Positions 1 through 10,517 of a stretch of 64,000 nucleotides of DNA are shown here, in pieces. The stretch covers positions 1,674,001 through 1,738,000 of the forward strand of contig CAKJVC010000006.1 in NCBI GenBank assembly GCA_918026815.1. Direction: 5' to 3'. The notes below the pieces were generated by a model. That model saw only the letters and a program-made list of their open reading frames with translations, was not told the origin of the DNA and ran no database searches. The position numbers and the translations under genes are program-made. Source of the DNA: Chalara sp. BL73 (Eukaryota > Ascomycota > Leotiomycetes > Helotiales). The stretch's first letter is position 1; the number at the start of each line of letters is the position of its first letter.

Positions 1-305
1 CAAATGGGCGACTTGTTGCTCGTCACCGACTTGTATTTGTAGTGCCTCTATAATCGAAGTAATATAAATACTACGCTAAACTAATGGCTGCCCAAGCTCA
101 CACTAGGACGAGGCCATGGCCTTTCGGCTTGCGCTCCATGTGTGTCGTTGGGAAATTTCACTCGGGCTAATGAGAGGTATCGCCGAAAGGCGCACTTTGC
201 CTTTTTAGGCGAGGGCCGCGGAACAAACGGGTGGTGTGCACGCTAAATGCTGTGGGCATTTTCTCCACGGACGTCCCATTGAACGACAAGAAAAGCTTCA
301 CCACG

Positions 306-2073
306 ATGCTTCCCTTAACATCTCTGAAAGCCAACCGTGCGTGCGACGGCTGTAAAAGGCGGAAGGTGAAATGCGATATAGCAGAACCCTGCGCAAATTG
401 TCGTGTCTCGCACCTTCCTTGCCAATACACGATTCTTCCGAAAAAGCGAGGCCCCAAGTTCTCTAGACTTCACAAGGATGCCACCGAAGGGTCGAGTCCA
501 CGTGCAAATAGGACGGGAGATCCGAGGCTCCAATGGGAGAGTTCGCTACCCTTGGAAGAAAACCAGGAGCTACGAGAAGAATTTACGTTGCCCAGGGTAT
601 GGGACACCGCATCTGTTGCCTTGACAGCAGCTGCAGAGCCCGTGCAAAGCGCTTTTTCCACCAGATCATGTCGAGAAATCTGGGGCGGCCTACTGGGGTT
701 GATTAGCTCTGCACTACCATCCATGCCCGTGCTTGATGTTGTGAACTACAGCATCGATCTATACATGCAATATACCTTTCCAACCACCCCAATTGTTCAT
801 GAGCCTACGCTTCGGAAAGATGCTTCGATTTTCTTCTCGGGAATGTCCCACATGGGACTCTTCGGCGCCGACGATGAAGATCTGAGAGTAACACGTATTC
901 GAGCTTTCACTCTCATCACCGCTTTGTGTGCGTCCGTTGCATCCACCATGCCTGAGCTCCTGCTACCATACCGACATGTCCTTGCTGTGCCATTTCTTCG
1001 TGCATCCCGAGAAATGCTTAAAGTGTACGAGGACTACGATTTTGAACATCCAAACTCTACTTCATTGAGCATCAGGATCTTACAGTCTACTGCTTTGCAG
1101 AGCACGACAGGCAAAACCGGTGCGGCATGGCATGTACTTGGGCAGGCTGCTCTCCTAGCTCAGAACCTTCATCTTTATTGCGAAGAGGCAATTAGACGAA
1201 ATAATCCAACAGAGGGTCAACTACTCCGCTTAAACTTTTGGGTCTTGTATTCGGCAGACAAAGCAGCTGCCAGTCTACGAAGCCGCCCATTTGTACTTCA
1301 CGAAGGTTTGTTTGATGAGAAGATGACTCTACAGCCATGTGGGGGGCAATATACACCCCTCATTGACACGAACAAGCCATGGTACGAGAAGTCCTTTGAA
1401 GAACGCCTTTTGGAGAGCTTTCACCTAATTCCACGCCTCTGGTCGTCAGCTGAGAAGCTTATCTCTGACATGAGGGCCTTCGAAACGAGAACAGAAGATG
1501 GTGAAACCTATAAAACACAGCTGACGCAAGCATATCTGGGATTGACTGGTATTATGGATGACATCCCTCATTGGTTACAAGCTTCGAATATCATGGCCTC
1601 TCACGCTGACGGGAATGTCGCCTCATTTCACAAGACATCTTTCTGGGTGCAGAGATGCAATATAATGACTACAATCCACTGCCTAAGACTAGTCATTCTG
1701 CAACAGTGCATCGATAGTGGACTCTGTACCATACTGGGACTTAATGACCAGCCTCTTACACTGTCAGTTAAAAAGATCGAGATAATTCATGATTTCCTTC
1801 AGACGTTGGACGACATACCGTTTTTATATCATCAAGTTAAAGGGGAGCCGAGTGTTAGTAACGCGTTTGCCCAATGACATATCCAGCTAATTGCTAACTT
1901 TACTATAGGTGGAGAGGATTCGTATAGCCGGAACCACTCTCCTCCAAGTGATTCAAACTGTCGATAACGAAGCTATTAAAGTGCGCGCACATTCATATTT
2001 CACCCGGCTTCTGAATGTACTAGCAAAGCTGAATTCTAAGGCGTCAGATGAGTTGAGTAGTAATATAATTTAA
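306..2073 (+). CDS. Zn(II)2Cys6 transcription factor (two exons)
   Basis: Nuclear DNA-binding regulator of the fungal binuclear zinc-cluster class. The first in-frame ATG is at 306, and the cluster follows at about residues 12-39: ACDGCKRRKVKC, then PCANC and PC, giving C-x2-C-x6-C-x5-C-x2-C-x6-C. A basic linker (KKRGPK) comes next. The rest (about residues 150-500) looks like the fungal-specific TF middle homology domain, with the segment LNFWVLYSADKAAASLRSRP typical of that domain. Exon 1 is 306-1853. I infer a 55-nt phase-0 intron 1854-1908 (GTTAGT donor, GCTAAC branch, TATAG acceptor). Exon 2 is 1909-2073, for 570 aa in total. Without the intron the frame stops at 1877. No target genes can be named. 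It resembles sugar- or quinate-type activators only in general layout. Confidence 0.88.
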
Positions 2074-3312
2074 TGCAACTTGAGCCAGAAGTATGGGGGC
2101 AAGAATTATATAATACTATATGATCAATTATTGTAGGAAGTAGGGGTTTACGGATCCACATACGACCCACCGGGTCACGTGGTCCGCACAACCCCCATTT
2201 TGTAGAATCTAGAGTAGAACCTAATACAACAACAATCATTACCATATCCATCAAGAGCAAGAGCGTGGCCTACAAAGTAGAGCTGCGCCTTTTGCCCCGT
2301 GGAAGGTAAGCCCGTGATACCAACAATTATTGTAGTTAGTAAATCGGTTCTTAGGTATAGGGTTAAGGCCAGCTCTAAATAATATCCACACCATACGAGG
2401 CGCCATACCATTAAGGCCCATCAGGCAAATGGTGGGCTGGCCCAAAGCGGGTTGGGGGAACCAACACCGCCATACACTTCTCGGTGCTGTAAACGCGCTA
2501 GTAAGCCGCCGAAAATCGTGTTATTGCGATAGAATCTTTACAAGATCAATCGATTGAAGCTGTTGCTAGAATTGGGTTGGCCAGTTGTTTGGTGATACGG
2601 TTGGTATCGAAGGGCAGTCCACTCACGAGATCGACATCAGATTGGTATGAAGTGTATGAAAACTTACAAAAGACTATACTCTGGCCCGGCGGTTCGCTTT
2701 CTGCAAATGTGACGCTTTTCATGGGCATTGACTTGGCTTTTTTTGGTGCCTAGAATACAACTTGACGAGTTTGTATACGCAGCTAGTTCGTTCATTTTTT
2801 TTATCAAACGGTCTTCTAGAATGTTGAGCAAGGAACGTTTATAACGCCTTATTGCCCTGACTAGTCAAACATGCTAACGAACGTCCTTGACGCAAATGCC
2901 AGCTCCGCTTTACATAGCAGTGATAAAGAAAAATAGCCTGGGCACTTGCAAACATAATCCGGTTTTTATTCTTGCTTTCCCCCCCCCCCTCTTTTTCCAA
3001 ACCTAAAATAACCAAAACAGTAAATGGCTCTGAGATATAGCTGATCAATCTTTCGGCCGGAACTCGCAAAATGGACTTTTCGGCATGAATCAGCAAACTC
3101 ATTTGGTTTTTTAGCTTGACACGGCATATCCGATAATCAATATGTATCTTGTCTTGCAACTTGCTTACATTCTTTTTGGGAGAGTGTTTAATTTTAAAAA
3201 AAAATCTCGGGTTGCAAACAAAGCAATTTTTTTAACGCAATGTCAAAAATAGATTCTGTCACGGCCCTGGCGCAGGGCATTAGGCTTTTCGGTTTTGAAA
3301 ACCAGCGGGCTT
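2074..3312. other. gene-free stretch
   Basis: I see no credible gene here. Short ORFs on the minus strand (2036-2728) lack domains and splice logic. There is a C-run at about 2980-2990. A TGTCACGGCCCTGG word at 3258, resembling the reverse of the LTR-B end, suggests old repeat debris. Confidence 0.5.
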
Positions 3313-3487
3313 TGATTCGCGTCCCTCCTCCGGAGCACGCGTGACCTATATTAGCCGAGCTGTCAGCTCCCCCCGTGTATATATAGCCTGCTCTCCTCGA
3401 GCTCCTCTCTTTTCCTTAGCTTTAGATTATCTCGTTCTATACTACCGTTTCCGACCGTATCTGCAGACCCACACCGCTTGTCGTGAT
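3313..3487 (+). repeat. degenerate solo LTR, family A
   Basis: This matches the well-defined family A copy at 21406-21579 across the words GTGACCTATATTAGCCGAGC, ATATAGCCTGCTCTCCTCGA and CTTAGCTTTAGATTATCTCG. It ends near CGTGATA instead of CGTGACA, and I could not find a target duplication, so the ends are approximate. Confidence 0.6.
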
Positions 3488-4109
3488 AAAGACATAAAAT
3501 CGTGTGGGTTCACTCTAATACGGGATATCACCATGTTCCTGACGTGAGTACCTACTGTATTCTTGAGTGATTGATTCTTGAGAGTTGAGTTCTAACTATG
3601 GTGAAACTACAAGTATATATAACCCCGTTCCGGGTCACGTGAACGACACTCTTCGTTCAGGTGCGAGAGCACGTAACCGCTCTAGCTAATTGTACTAACA
3701 ATACCAGGTACCACAGGTCTCAGATATGCCTACTTCTCGCGATAGTCCTTTCGTACATATTTGCATTAACATAGAGCGCATGGGTATCAATCGATGAAAT
3801 AGTAAGAAATCAAAGCGCTTATATGCACAACCTAATCCTACCTCCTCCTATTCTCAAAACGTGCTATAGAATGAGACTCACGGGCTTGGCTAGAACTAAC
3901 CGGTCAAAGCTTCCGTCCACCCCGCGCCGTTAACATCGCGTTCGACGTCCTTGCCAGCCTCAATTGCGTATTCCAAATGAGACGCAGCCACTTGGGCTCC
4001 CTCCTGAAGTGCTAAGGCATGGGCCGTGGCGGTGAGATTTTTAACATGAAGTGGCATGCAGATGGGCATTCTATTCCTGAGAGCATGCAATAAAACGACC
4101 CTGCCTCAC
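3488..4109. other. gene-free stretch
   Basis: No recognisable gene. It holds a TATATAACCCCG motif at about 3615. A 64-codon minus-strand ORF (3896-4090) ends close to the LTR at 4110, and I do not recognise it. Confidence 0.45.
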
Positions 4110-4330
4110 TGTAACAACTCAAGGCGAGCAGGGATCTCGATCCGTAGATCTCAGGAAGAGGGACTCAAAAGCGTGAACGACTATCAATTTTCATAACGAA
4201 GGGAACAAGCTACAGACAGAAAACGGGAAGGAAAGCAGTGCTTTATATACAGGAGTCCGGCCAGGGGCCAGTGTAAGCGAGGCCCTGTGGTGTCAGGGGC
4301 TCTAAGCGTCATAGGACCAGGGCCGTGACA
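4110..4330 (+). repeat. solo LTR, family B copy 1
   Basis: 221 bp, starting TGTAACAACTCAAGGCGAGC and ending CCAGGGCCGTGACA. It shares its whole length with copies at 20980, 28865 (inverted) and 45469. It contains TTTATATACAGGAG, a promoter-like TATA region expected within an LTR. No internal retroelement region flanks it, so it is a solo LTR. The flanks CTCAC/ATTTC are not a target duplication. Confidence 0.82.
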
Positions 4331-4507
4331 ATTTCTGGTAACCGGCGGAAGGGTTTTGACTGGAGAGGGCCACCCGCTTTCTCGGTACGGCACTACGACG
4401 CAGCTACAAATGTATTCTCATTCATTCGCAAATCTCTCGGTTTTGTTTGTGTAGTCTGACTTGTCAAGGAGGGAAGAGCTAGGGCCGGGGTCTGGTGGCG
4501 GGGATTG

Positions 4508-5991
4508 CTAAGGATGGCTGCTGGTGAGAGCTAGAACCTGATTCCGTGGAGTGCTGAGCCCTGCTCCGCCGAAGTACTTGACAAGCATCTGGGCAGCAGA
4601 AGCACGCTCTTCTGGGTTGACGATTGCCATCTCTCGAATCGTTGAAACTATATCCACGTTTGAGGCTGCAAATAAAACCGCCCGCTGGACTTCCGCATCG
4701 GACTTAAACTGACCTGACCTCTGCCGAAACTCTCCCGCATCCAATATCCATAGCAGCGTGACAAAGAGTGACCAAACATCTACTTTGTGTGTCTGACCAC
4801 CTTCCCGAAACATCTCAGGGGCCATGTAAAGGCGGCTACCGGCAAATGTCGCGGCATCAACGGCACGATTGCATAGTCCAAAGTCTCCAAGCTGGAACTG
4901 ATATTGACCATCCGGCTGTGTTATGTAGAGAATATTCTCTGGCTTCACATCTCGATGGACAATGCCTTTCCATGCAAGACAGTCAAGCGCTTGAAGCATC
5001 TGCTGGAAGACGGAGTTGGCAACGGTGCGACAGCTCCTATTCTCCATTAATGATTCCAAGGTGCCTTCCTTCAGACCCATAAATATCTCCACCTGTGGTT
5101 CGCCCCAGCCTTGTGACGCAATATAATCAACAATGTGTGGCTGGCATCTATATTAGTTTCATGCGTAGAAGAGGCTGAAGAAGACTTACTTACATGGTTG
5201 ATCTCAGAAAGAGTCTCGACTTCACGCTTTAAAGCATAGTATAATGACAACCTCCACTTCTCTTGCTTTGATGCTTTCCTAGGTTGCTGTAGTACCTTAA
5301 CGGCCATTAATTTCCCTGAGTCCACATCGATGCATTTGTGGACGATCCCGAACTGCCCCGATCCAAGCGGATGTCCCACTTTTTCGTATCTTATCCTCAG
5401 CCTCCGCTTACCTGGCGTGTGGATTCTCGTCACTCTCTCAGACGGTAAGGCGGTTGGCGCCCCATCCACGGTTCGGGCGAGGCGTGGGTTTTCCTCTTGG
5501 TTGCAAAGCATGCTGCCTTGGCTCTCTACCGTGTCAACAGAATTACGATGCCATATCAACTCGAACTGAACGAAGTCACACTCTACACCACCCATTCCAA
5601 TTATAGTGTTGAGTCCCTTCTGTACGACGACTCGACGAAGGCGTCCATGCTCGAATGGTATAGCATTGTCACCAGAGACTTGAGTTGTTTGACCGTTCGA
5701 CCTACCGTAGAGCATAACGACTCTGGAAGCCGGATCGATCTCGAAAGAGCACTGCACTCTTCCAATGCTGGATCCTTCCACTATGATGTCAGTATCATTA
5801 CGTCCAAGTGTTGCAAGAGTATTGCGCGACTTCGAGCGAATGTTGAAGCCGACATCGAGAGCAAGTGCGCCGCTCTTGGGCAATCTTGAGACGAGGTGGC
5901 TGTTGCACGGATGAGCGACTGCACCATGGGCTTGGGGGTTATGGGGCTTGAGGGAAAATAAGGCAAGAGGGTGAGGTTTAGGACGAGGCAT
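4508..5991 (-). CDS. FHA-domain serine/threonine protein kinase
   Basis: Probable signalling kinase combining a phosphothreonine-binding FHA domain with a kinase domain, as in the Chk2/Rad53 type. Exon 1 (5194-5991) encodes an FHA-like region at about residues 40-150 (LGRNDTDIIV, then SSIGRVQCSFEI), followed by the kinase glycine loop GSGQFGIVHK and the ATP-binding lysine in MAVKVL. I infer a 53-nt intron at 5141-5193 (GTAAGT donor, ACTAAT branch). Splicing joins EINH to PHIVDYI, restoring the usual H-x-NIV-type junction. Exon 2 (4508-5140) carries HRDVKPEN, DFGLCN, APEMF and the D-x-W of subdomain IX. The total is 476 aa, and all catalytic residues are present. It is divergent from the gene at 6698. 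The specific substrate is unknown. Confidence 0.9.
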
Positions 5992-6697
5992 ACTAGGCGA
6001 AAGATAGTTAAATGCTTAAACGAAGGAAGGTGGATGGGTGAGCTAGAAAGAGGAGCAAAAGTATATAGTATATCAGTGTGAAGTAGACAAAGACAAGGCG
6101 GTGTTGAGCTGAATGATGGCCACCACCAGTCCAAGCACATTGAAGTCTTTGAGTGCGGCGTTTCATGGTCACCCATTTGAGAATTGGTTGGAATAGAATG
6201 TCCCCAGCCAGTAATACGGGCAGATTGTCTATGGTGTACAATGTGAAGAATAGGAGGTATTGTATAGGATCAAATCGAAGATATATGAGGGATCACAGCG
6301 ATCGAATATAGGCTTATTGGGAGCGTTATATATGATGATATTATCAACAATTACGGCTCCAATGTGTGTGTGCATGCGTTAGTTACAAAGTAGCATGCGG
6401 GCAGCCGCACGAGTCACCCGAATCACCCGAATCACGCAGTGGCCAAGCGCCAATGACTCCAACATGCACTACTATTGCAACCGCTTTCTCCACTTAATGC
6501 AAGATTGAAAGGAGTAACCCGGTGGGTTCTTCTTTGTGTTATTGTCGATTCTTGAAAACAATCTCCCATCATCATCTTCAGGCCAGACAGCCGGTGATTC
6601 TCCTTCTCTTTATCAACACCATCTTTCATTCACTTCGACCTTCCCTCTTTATCGCGACCTTGACCCTTGACCTCTACTACCAAAAATACCATCACCA
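5992..6697. promoter_or_regulatory. shared divergent promoter region
   Basis: About 0.7 kb separates the kinase start (minus) from the start at 6698 (plus), so both promoters must lie here. It contains CT-rich tracts just before 6698, typical of fungal promoters, and TATATATGATG near 6330. A short tandem GAATCACCC lies at about 6410-6435. The start at 6698 has the favourable context CACCAATGTC. No specific regulator site is claimed. Confidence 0.5.
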
Positions 6698-8101
6698 ATG
6701 TCTGGATTTACCGGCACCCTTCGGGGGGATGGGCCGGCGAGGTTAAATGAAGCCTTAGAAGGGTTAGAGGCGGATCCGCTGCGACTCGATCATGCAAGAC
6801 GGATTAGCCATTCTCCGTCACCATATACATGGGATCCATCGGGCACGCCGACTCGATCAGCGAGCCCCGAGCTCAGCAACGAACAACGAGGAAAGGAGTT
6901 GCGAGACTTGCAATTTCAGCAACGGCGCCAACTTTTTGATGAGCGTGCGGCTTCACTCCCTTTAAACCAATTTTTAGTCCAGGTAGAGGAAGAGAAGAAG
7001 CGGATTTGGTATGCGGATCCGCGCACGAATTGGATGGACAAGATATATATTAGAGGTACCGAAGAGATAAAAGCAATCGAAATTATCAAGAAGCGCTGGG
7101 TCGAGCAAGGCATCTGGAAAGACAAATGGGATACAATGGCTGCTGGGCGGTATATGGATATTGGACTGTGGAAGCATGAAGAGCTGCTCGAGCTTGAGCC
7201 TGAATCGGAGACGGAAACGGAAGCAGAGCCTTTACCTTCATCTTTTGATATTTTTGGCATACCTCACAAGTATCTGAAAATAAAACGACCAAAAAGCGAT
7301 GAAGAAAAGACACGGATTGCAGAGCGGCGAGTCGTACGAGAGCGTGAACGCGAGGCTTCTCGTCCATATTATCAGTTCGTTTATCAGGTATCGAAGGAGC
7401 GCGAACGAATCCAAGGCGAATCTGCCGATAAAGAAAGCGCTGACGCTCCCGACATCAACACAAAAGCGTACGAGAATGTCAAGAATACCTGGACAAAGCG
7501 AGGGATTTGGATCACAAAATGGGGTACACTACCTGGGATGTTGTGGAAGCACGAAGAGTCTCTTGAGGAAGCCATTAACAATCTTGCACCTATTCCAGCG
7601 AGCTTATTCGTGAATAGCAGCCACGACGCGGGAGAAGCACCGACTAGACCTATTTTTGCATCTCTTTTTCCAGTTTCGCCAAATGATCGCCAAATATCTG
7701 GTATCGTGAATAGGCCTCAGCAAGGACCGTCTGCAGATGTTGATTCTGCCAGACTAGAGAATGGCGACACTGAGCGCTCTCCATCTGCATCGAATTTACC
7801 TCGCCCTAGAAAGGGCAAACGGGTTCTAACAGGGCAGGCGTTGCGGCCAAGCAGGAAACAGTCCCAGACTGTTAGCATACCTCCACGAAGAAGCAAACGG
7901 CTACGGGCACTAGGCCCTAGCATAGCTAATGGCCCGACTGGGGTTACTTCAACAAATTTACTAAAGAGTATCGCTGGACCAAGGCCGAAGCGGAACGGTG
8001 TAGGCAATCCGAAGTCCGTAGGCTCAGCAAAACCTCAAGGAATATCTAAGAAACCACGTACAAGCAGAACGCGGGAGAAGGCGAGAAGAGATGACAATTA
8101 A
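6698..8101 (+). CDS. uncharacterised basic protein with two W/KHEE repeats
   Basis: A 467-aa intronless ORF that I cannot assign to a named family. It has two internal repeats. In the first (about residues 80-165) an RRQLFDE/QFLVQVEEEKKRI helix leads to IIKKRWVEQGIWKDKWDT and then LWKHEE. In the second (about 220-305) FVYQVSKERERI leads to VKNTWTKRGIWITKWGTLPG and then LWKHEE. Between them lies an acidic stretch (ELEPESETETEAE). The C-terminal 130 residues are basic, with PPRRSKRLRAL and KKPRTSRTREKARR, which look like nuclear-localisation or nucleic-acid-binding segments. There is no signal peptide or membrane segment. It is divergent from the FHA kinase, which could suggest co-regulation. 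Function unknown. Confidence 0.8.
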   Translation: MSGFTGTLRGDGPARLNEALEGLEADPLRLDHARRISHSPSPYTWDPSGTPTRSASPELSNEQRGKELRDLQFQQRRQLFDERAASLPLNQFLVQVEEEKKRIWYADPRTNWMDKIYIRGTEEIKAIEIIKKRWVEQGIWKDKWDTMAAGRYMDIGLWKHEELLELEPESETETEAEPLPSSFDIFGIPHKYLKIKRPKSDEEKTRIAERRVVREREREASRPYYQFVYQVSKERERIQGESADKESADAPDINTKAYENVKNTWTKRGIWITKWGTLPGMLWKHEESLEEAINNLAPIPASLFVNSSHDAGEAPTRPIFASLFPVSPNDRQISGIVNRPQQGPSADVDSARLENGDTERSPSASNLPRPRKGKRVLTGQALRPSRKQSQTVSIPPRRSKRLRALGPSIANGPTGVTSTNLLKSIAGPRPKRNGVGNPKSVGSAKPQGISKKPRTSRTREKARRDDN

Positions 8102-8601
8102 ATGATAGCTCAAATTGTTTTTCTGGACGAGTGACTTAGAGCATTTGCAACGGTGGCTTGACTGTCATATTGCTTGGAGTAGTACAGAAATAATACCAAG
8201 GAGAGTTTCCGCAGCCGATATTTTTGTGACAGGCTTTTACCACACTGATAGCAACTCTAATGGCTACCAGATATTTAACTCTACGCTCCCTGGCAATGCA
8301 CCATAATAGTATCAGCTTCTATCAACACCAAACTGCCAGACAATATATCTATAAACAATGGTTATATCTCGACCACGGACGTTGCAATGGTTCATCTCTC
8401 TCATTTGCTGTACCGAAAACATCGAGATACTTCACAAAGCGGGCTCGTTGACTCCATGTCTACTCAACAAGACCTCTACCCATTCCACATCCTCCTTTCC
8501 AACGCCCCAATCAAAAGATACCCTCATTCCAAACTGCCTTTGAAGACTGCTCAAGAGTTCCGGCTCTACAGACACCAATGGCAGAATCAACCCCCACCCC
8601 C

Positions 8602-9082
8602 CTAAGCGCATGCATCAAGGAATTTGCACAGATCTCCCGCGTAAGTGCTCCTTCCCCGCAGCCACGGATCTTCAAGGAGCTCCTTGGCTGTCCTCCTGTC
8701 CTCTAGCAATCATTGGAGCATCTTCTTTATAAGATCAAAGAAAAGGCGTTCATCTCCCCCATCGGGAGAAAGGACAGAATCCTCTAACCTAACCCCGGAC
8801 AGATTAGATTCTTTGTGCATAAACTAACCTTCAGAGTTGAAGAAAGGCCCTCCGCAATACTCGCGGGCGGTCTGACAAAGCCGGCCTTCTGCATTTGGTA
8901 TAGCATGGCTCCATTTCACCTCGCTCCGGCATATTTCTCAATCAATAAGTCTTTTTGGTGGGGGCGCCTAGTATTGCAATCATCTCCGCAAGTTGCACTC
9001 GAACATCGTCGTCTCCTTGCCAGAACGAAGATGTGTAGAGGAAATCCCTGCCCTCCATCGTGTTTCCAAATCTGTATGCATC
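8602..9082 (-). pseudogene. relic of an SRPK-like protein kinase (C-terminal lobe)
   Basis: Reading the minus strand from 9082 gives DAYRFGNTMEGRDFLYT, then VRVQLAEMIAILGAPTK. This matches the post-APE region of fungal SRPK/CMGC-like kinases (W-x-LG, LAEMIALLGPPPKE). It continues to SPDGGDERLFFDLIKKMLQ, a TGA stop, then LLEDRRTAKELLEDPWL, the usual kinase C-terminus. A stop after KKTY and the TGA where Trp is usual in this family show that it is broken. The N-lobe and catalytic loop are absent. The final stop is at 8602-8604. Confidence 0.75.
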
Positions 9083-9213
9083 GCGCGTAAGCGGCCGGCT
9101 GTTGAAAAATTTGCAAAGTACGAGTAACCAGGACTTTTAAATATCGACATAATACGCATGGTTGATTTTTAAGTTGGCTGCTCGTTCCTATATGTTCAAA
9201 TAGAAAGAAGTAG

Positions 9214-9320
9214 TCACGGGGCCTTCAGAGAGTATAGGGCAAACAAGTGTCAATTGCTGAAGGTTGTAGAACCTAAACTACAGGAGAGAATCCCTCTACT
9301 TATAGAGGCGTGATACTCAC
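9214..9320 (+). repeat. dispersed repeat family D, copy 1
   Basis: This ~107-bp block is the inverted counterpart of 24055-24158. Shared words include TCAATTGCTGAAGGTTG, AGAGAGTA and TAGAGG(C/T)GTGATACTCAC. The GTGATAC-type end also resembles the reverse of the LTR nested at 29303, so it is probably LTR debris. Confidence 0.65.
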
Positions 9321-10354
9321 ATGTCATCACACTGATGCCTACTGGTGCCTACTGGTGCCTACAATAGACTAGGTATGGTCCTTAGACCTAACCTGTTCAA
9401 CACTATACAGCACAAGCTTTGGGTTGCACGGAGACTGTGACAGACCTTTACGCAAATCGAACAGGGTTTGAAATAAGGCGTTCCAGTTTGCCTCTGCAGA
9501 TTCCGAGGTCTTGATTTCAGATCAGTGGTCATGAGAACCCGTTCGTGGAATGAGAGGGAGGTGGATGAGGGATCGTGGTGGGTGTTGATTGACCGGGTTC
9601 CGCGGCTCGATTCATGAAACTCATAGGGCTGAAGCGGCCCTAGATGACTGATGGACAAGTCACGAAACCTTTCTAAATTTATCAGGACCCCAATTACAAC
9701 CTCTAGTGGGGATCTGCGCTCCACCAAATATGCCGACGGCACCGAAGATCTGGCTCACATTTCAGGCGTACTTGGCAAGGGAAACCTGCAAGGGTCTAAC
9801 AGGCAACACCGCTTAAGATTCTCAAATTCGAGATACCCAGCAGTCCGGATCGGCACGTCCAATACTGAAGTGGAATCCTCGTCTTCTGCTCAATTAGGAG
9901 CTGCTTGTTATATTTTGTTGGAACTTGTAACGATCAAGAAGGGGTTTACTAGATGTTAGTTGAAACCTAAGCTAGTCGATTTAGAAAAGTGGAACGTACA
10001 ATTGCCAGACACGGCCAGGCCTAGCCTTTTTTCAGGATTGTGAGGTTATTATTGTTGCTACAAATAGTCTGGAAAACCCACCCTCGCACCATGCTTTGTG
10101 TGCAACAGAAAGGCTGCCTACAGGGACTAACGCGCGAAGCAAGGCGAGCTGGTCTCGAAGTTTGCTGTATCATTTCAAACTAATGATAGTGCGCATACAG
10201 AGCCAGCCTGCCACGTCAGCATAGAGGACCACCAGGCTCAAGACAAGCCAGAGACCAGGGGTTACCTCATTCATAGTGCTCTTTACTTATAGAGCTAATT
10301 TGCATACCGTCGTAAGGCGATCGCCAGACAGTGGATACTCGATGGTTTCAACGT
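9321..10354. other. gene-free stretch before the Mutator-like element
   Basis: It has a short tandem of ACTGGTGCCT at about 9339-9361. The ORFs 9359-9742 (minus) and 9651-9959 (plus) overlap each other, lack domains and are not convincing. Confidence 0.45.
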
Positions 10355-10363
10355 GATCTAGAG

Positions 10364-10473
10364 GGGTCCCAATACACGTACCCCAGGGGTAAGTTAATAA
10401 TTCTGACTAAGCCCAACGCGTACCCCCCAACACAACCACAAAATCTCCCGTAAACACGACTACGGGCCTGTAA
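10364..10473 (+). repeat. MULE left terminal inverted repeat (110 bp)
   Basis: Exact inverted match to 13659-13768, from GGGTCCC inward to GGGCCTGTAA. Past this the two ends diverge. A weaker match continues to 10500 against the inner copy at 13346-13410. Confidence 0.95.
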
Positions 10474-10517
10474 AGCAACCAAAGCTTCAGTGATTACTGT
10501 TTTTTAGCTGTAAGATC

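Noticed and set aside
167..533. Minus-strand ORFs opposite the first transcription factor
   Set aside because: They overlap the zinc-cluster exon on the other strand and have no domain.
6916..7613. ORFs on both strands within 6698-8101
   Set aside because: Shadows of the repeat-containing plus-strand frame, which is the only one with repeated motifs.
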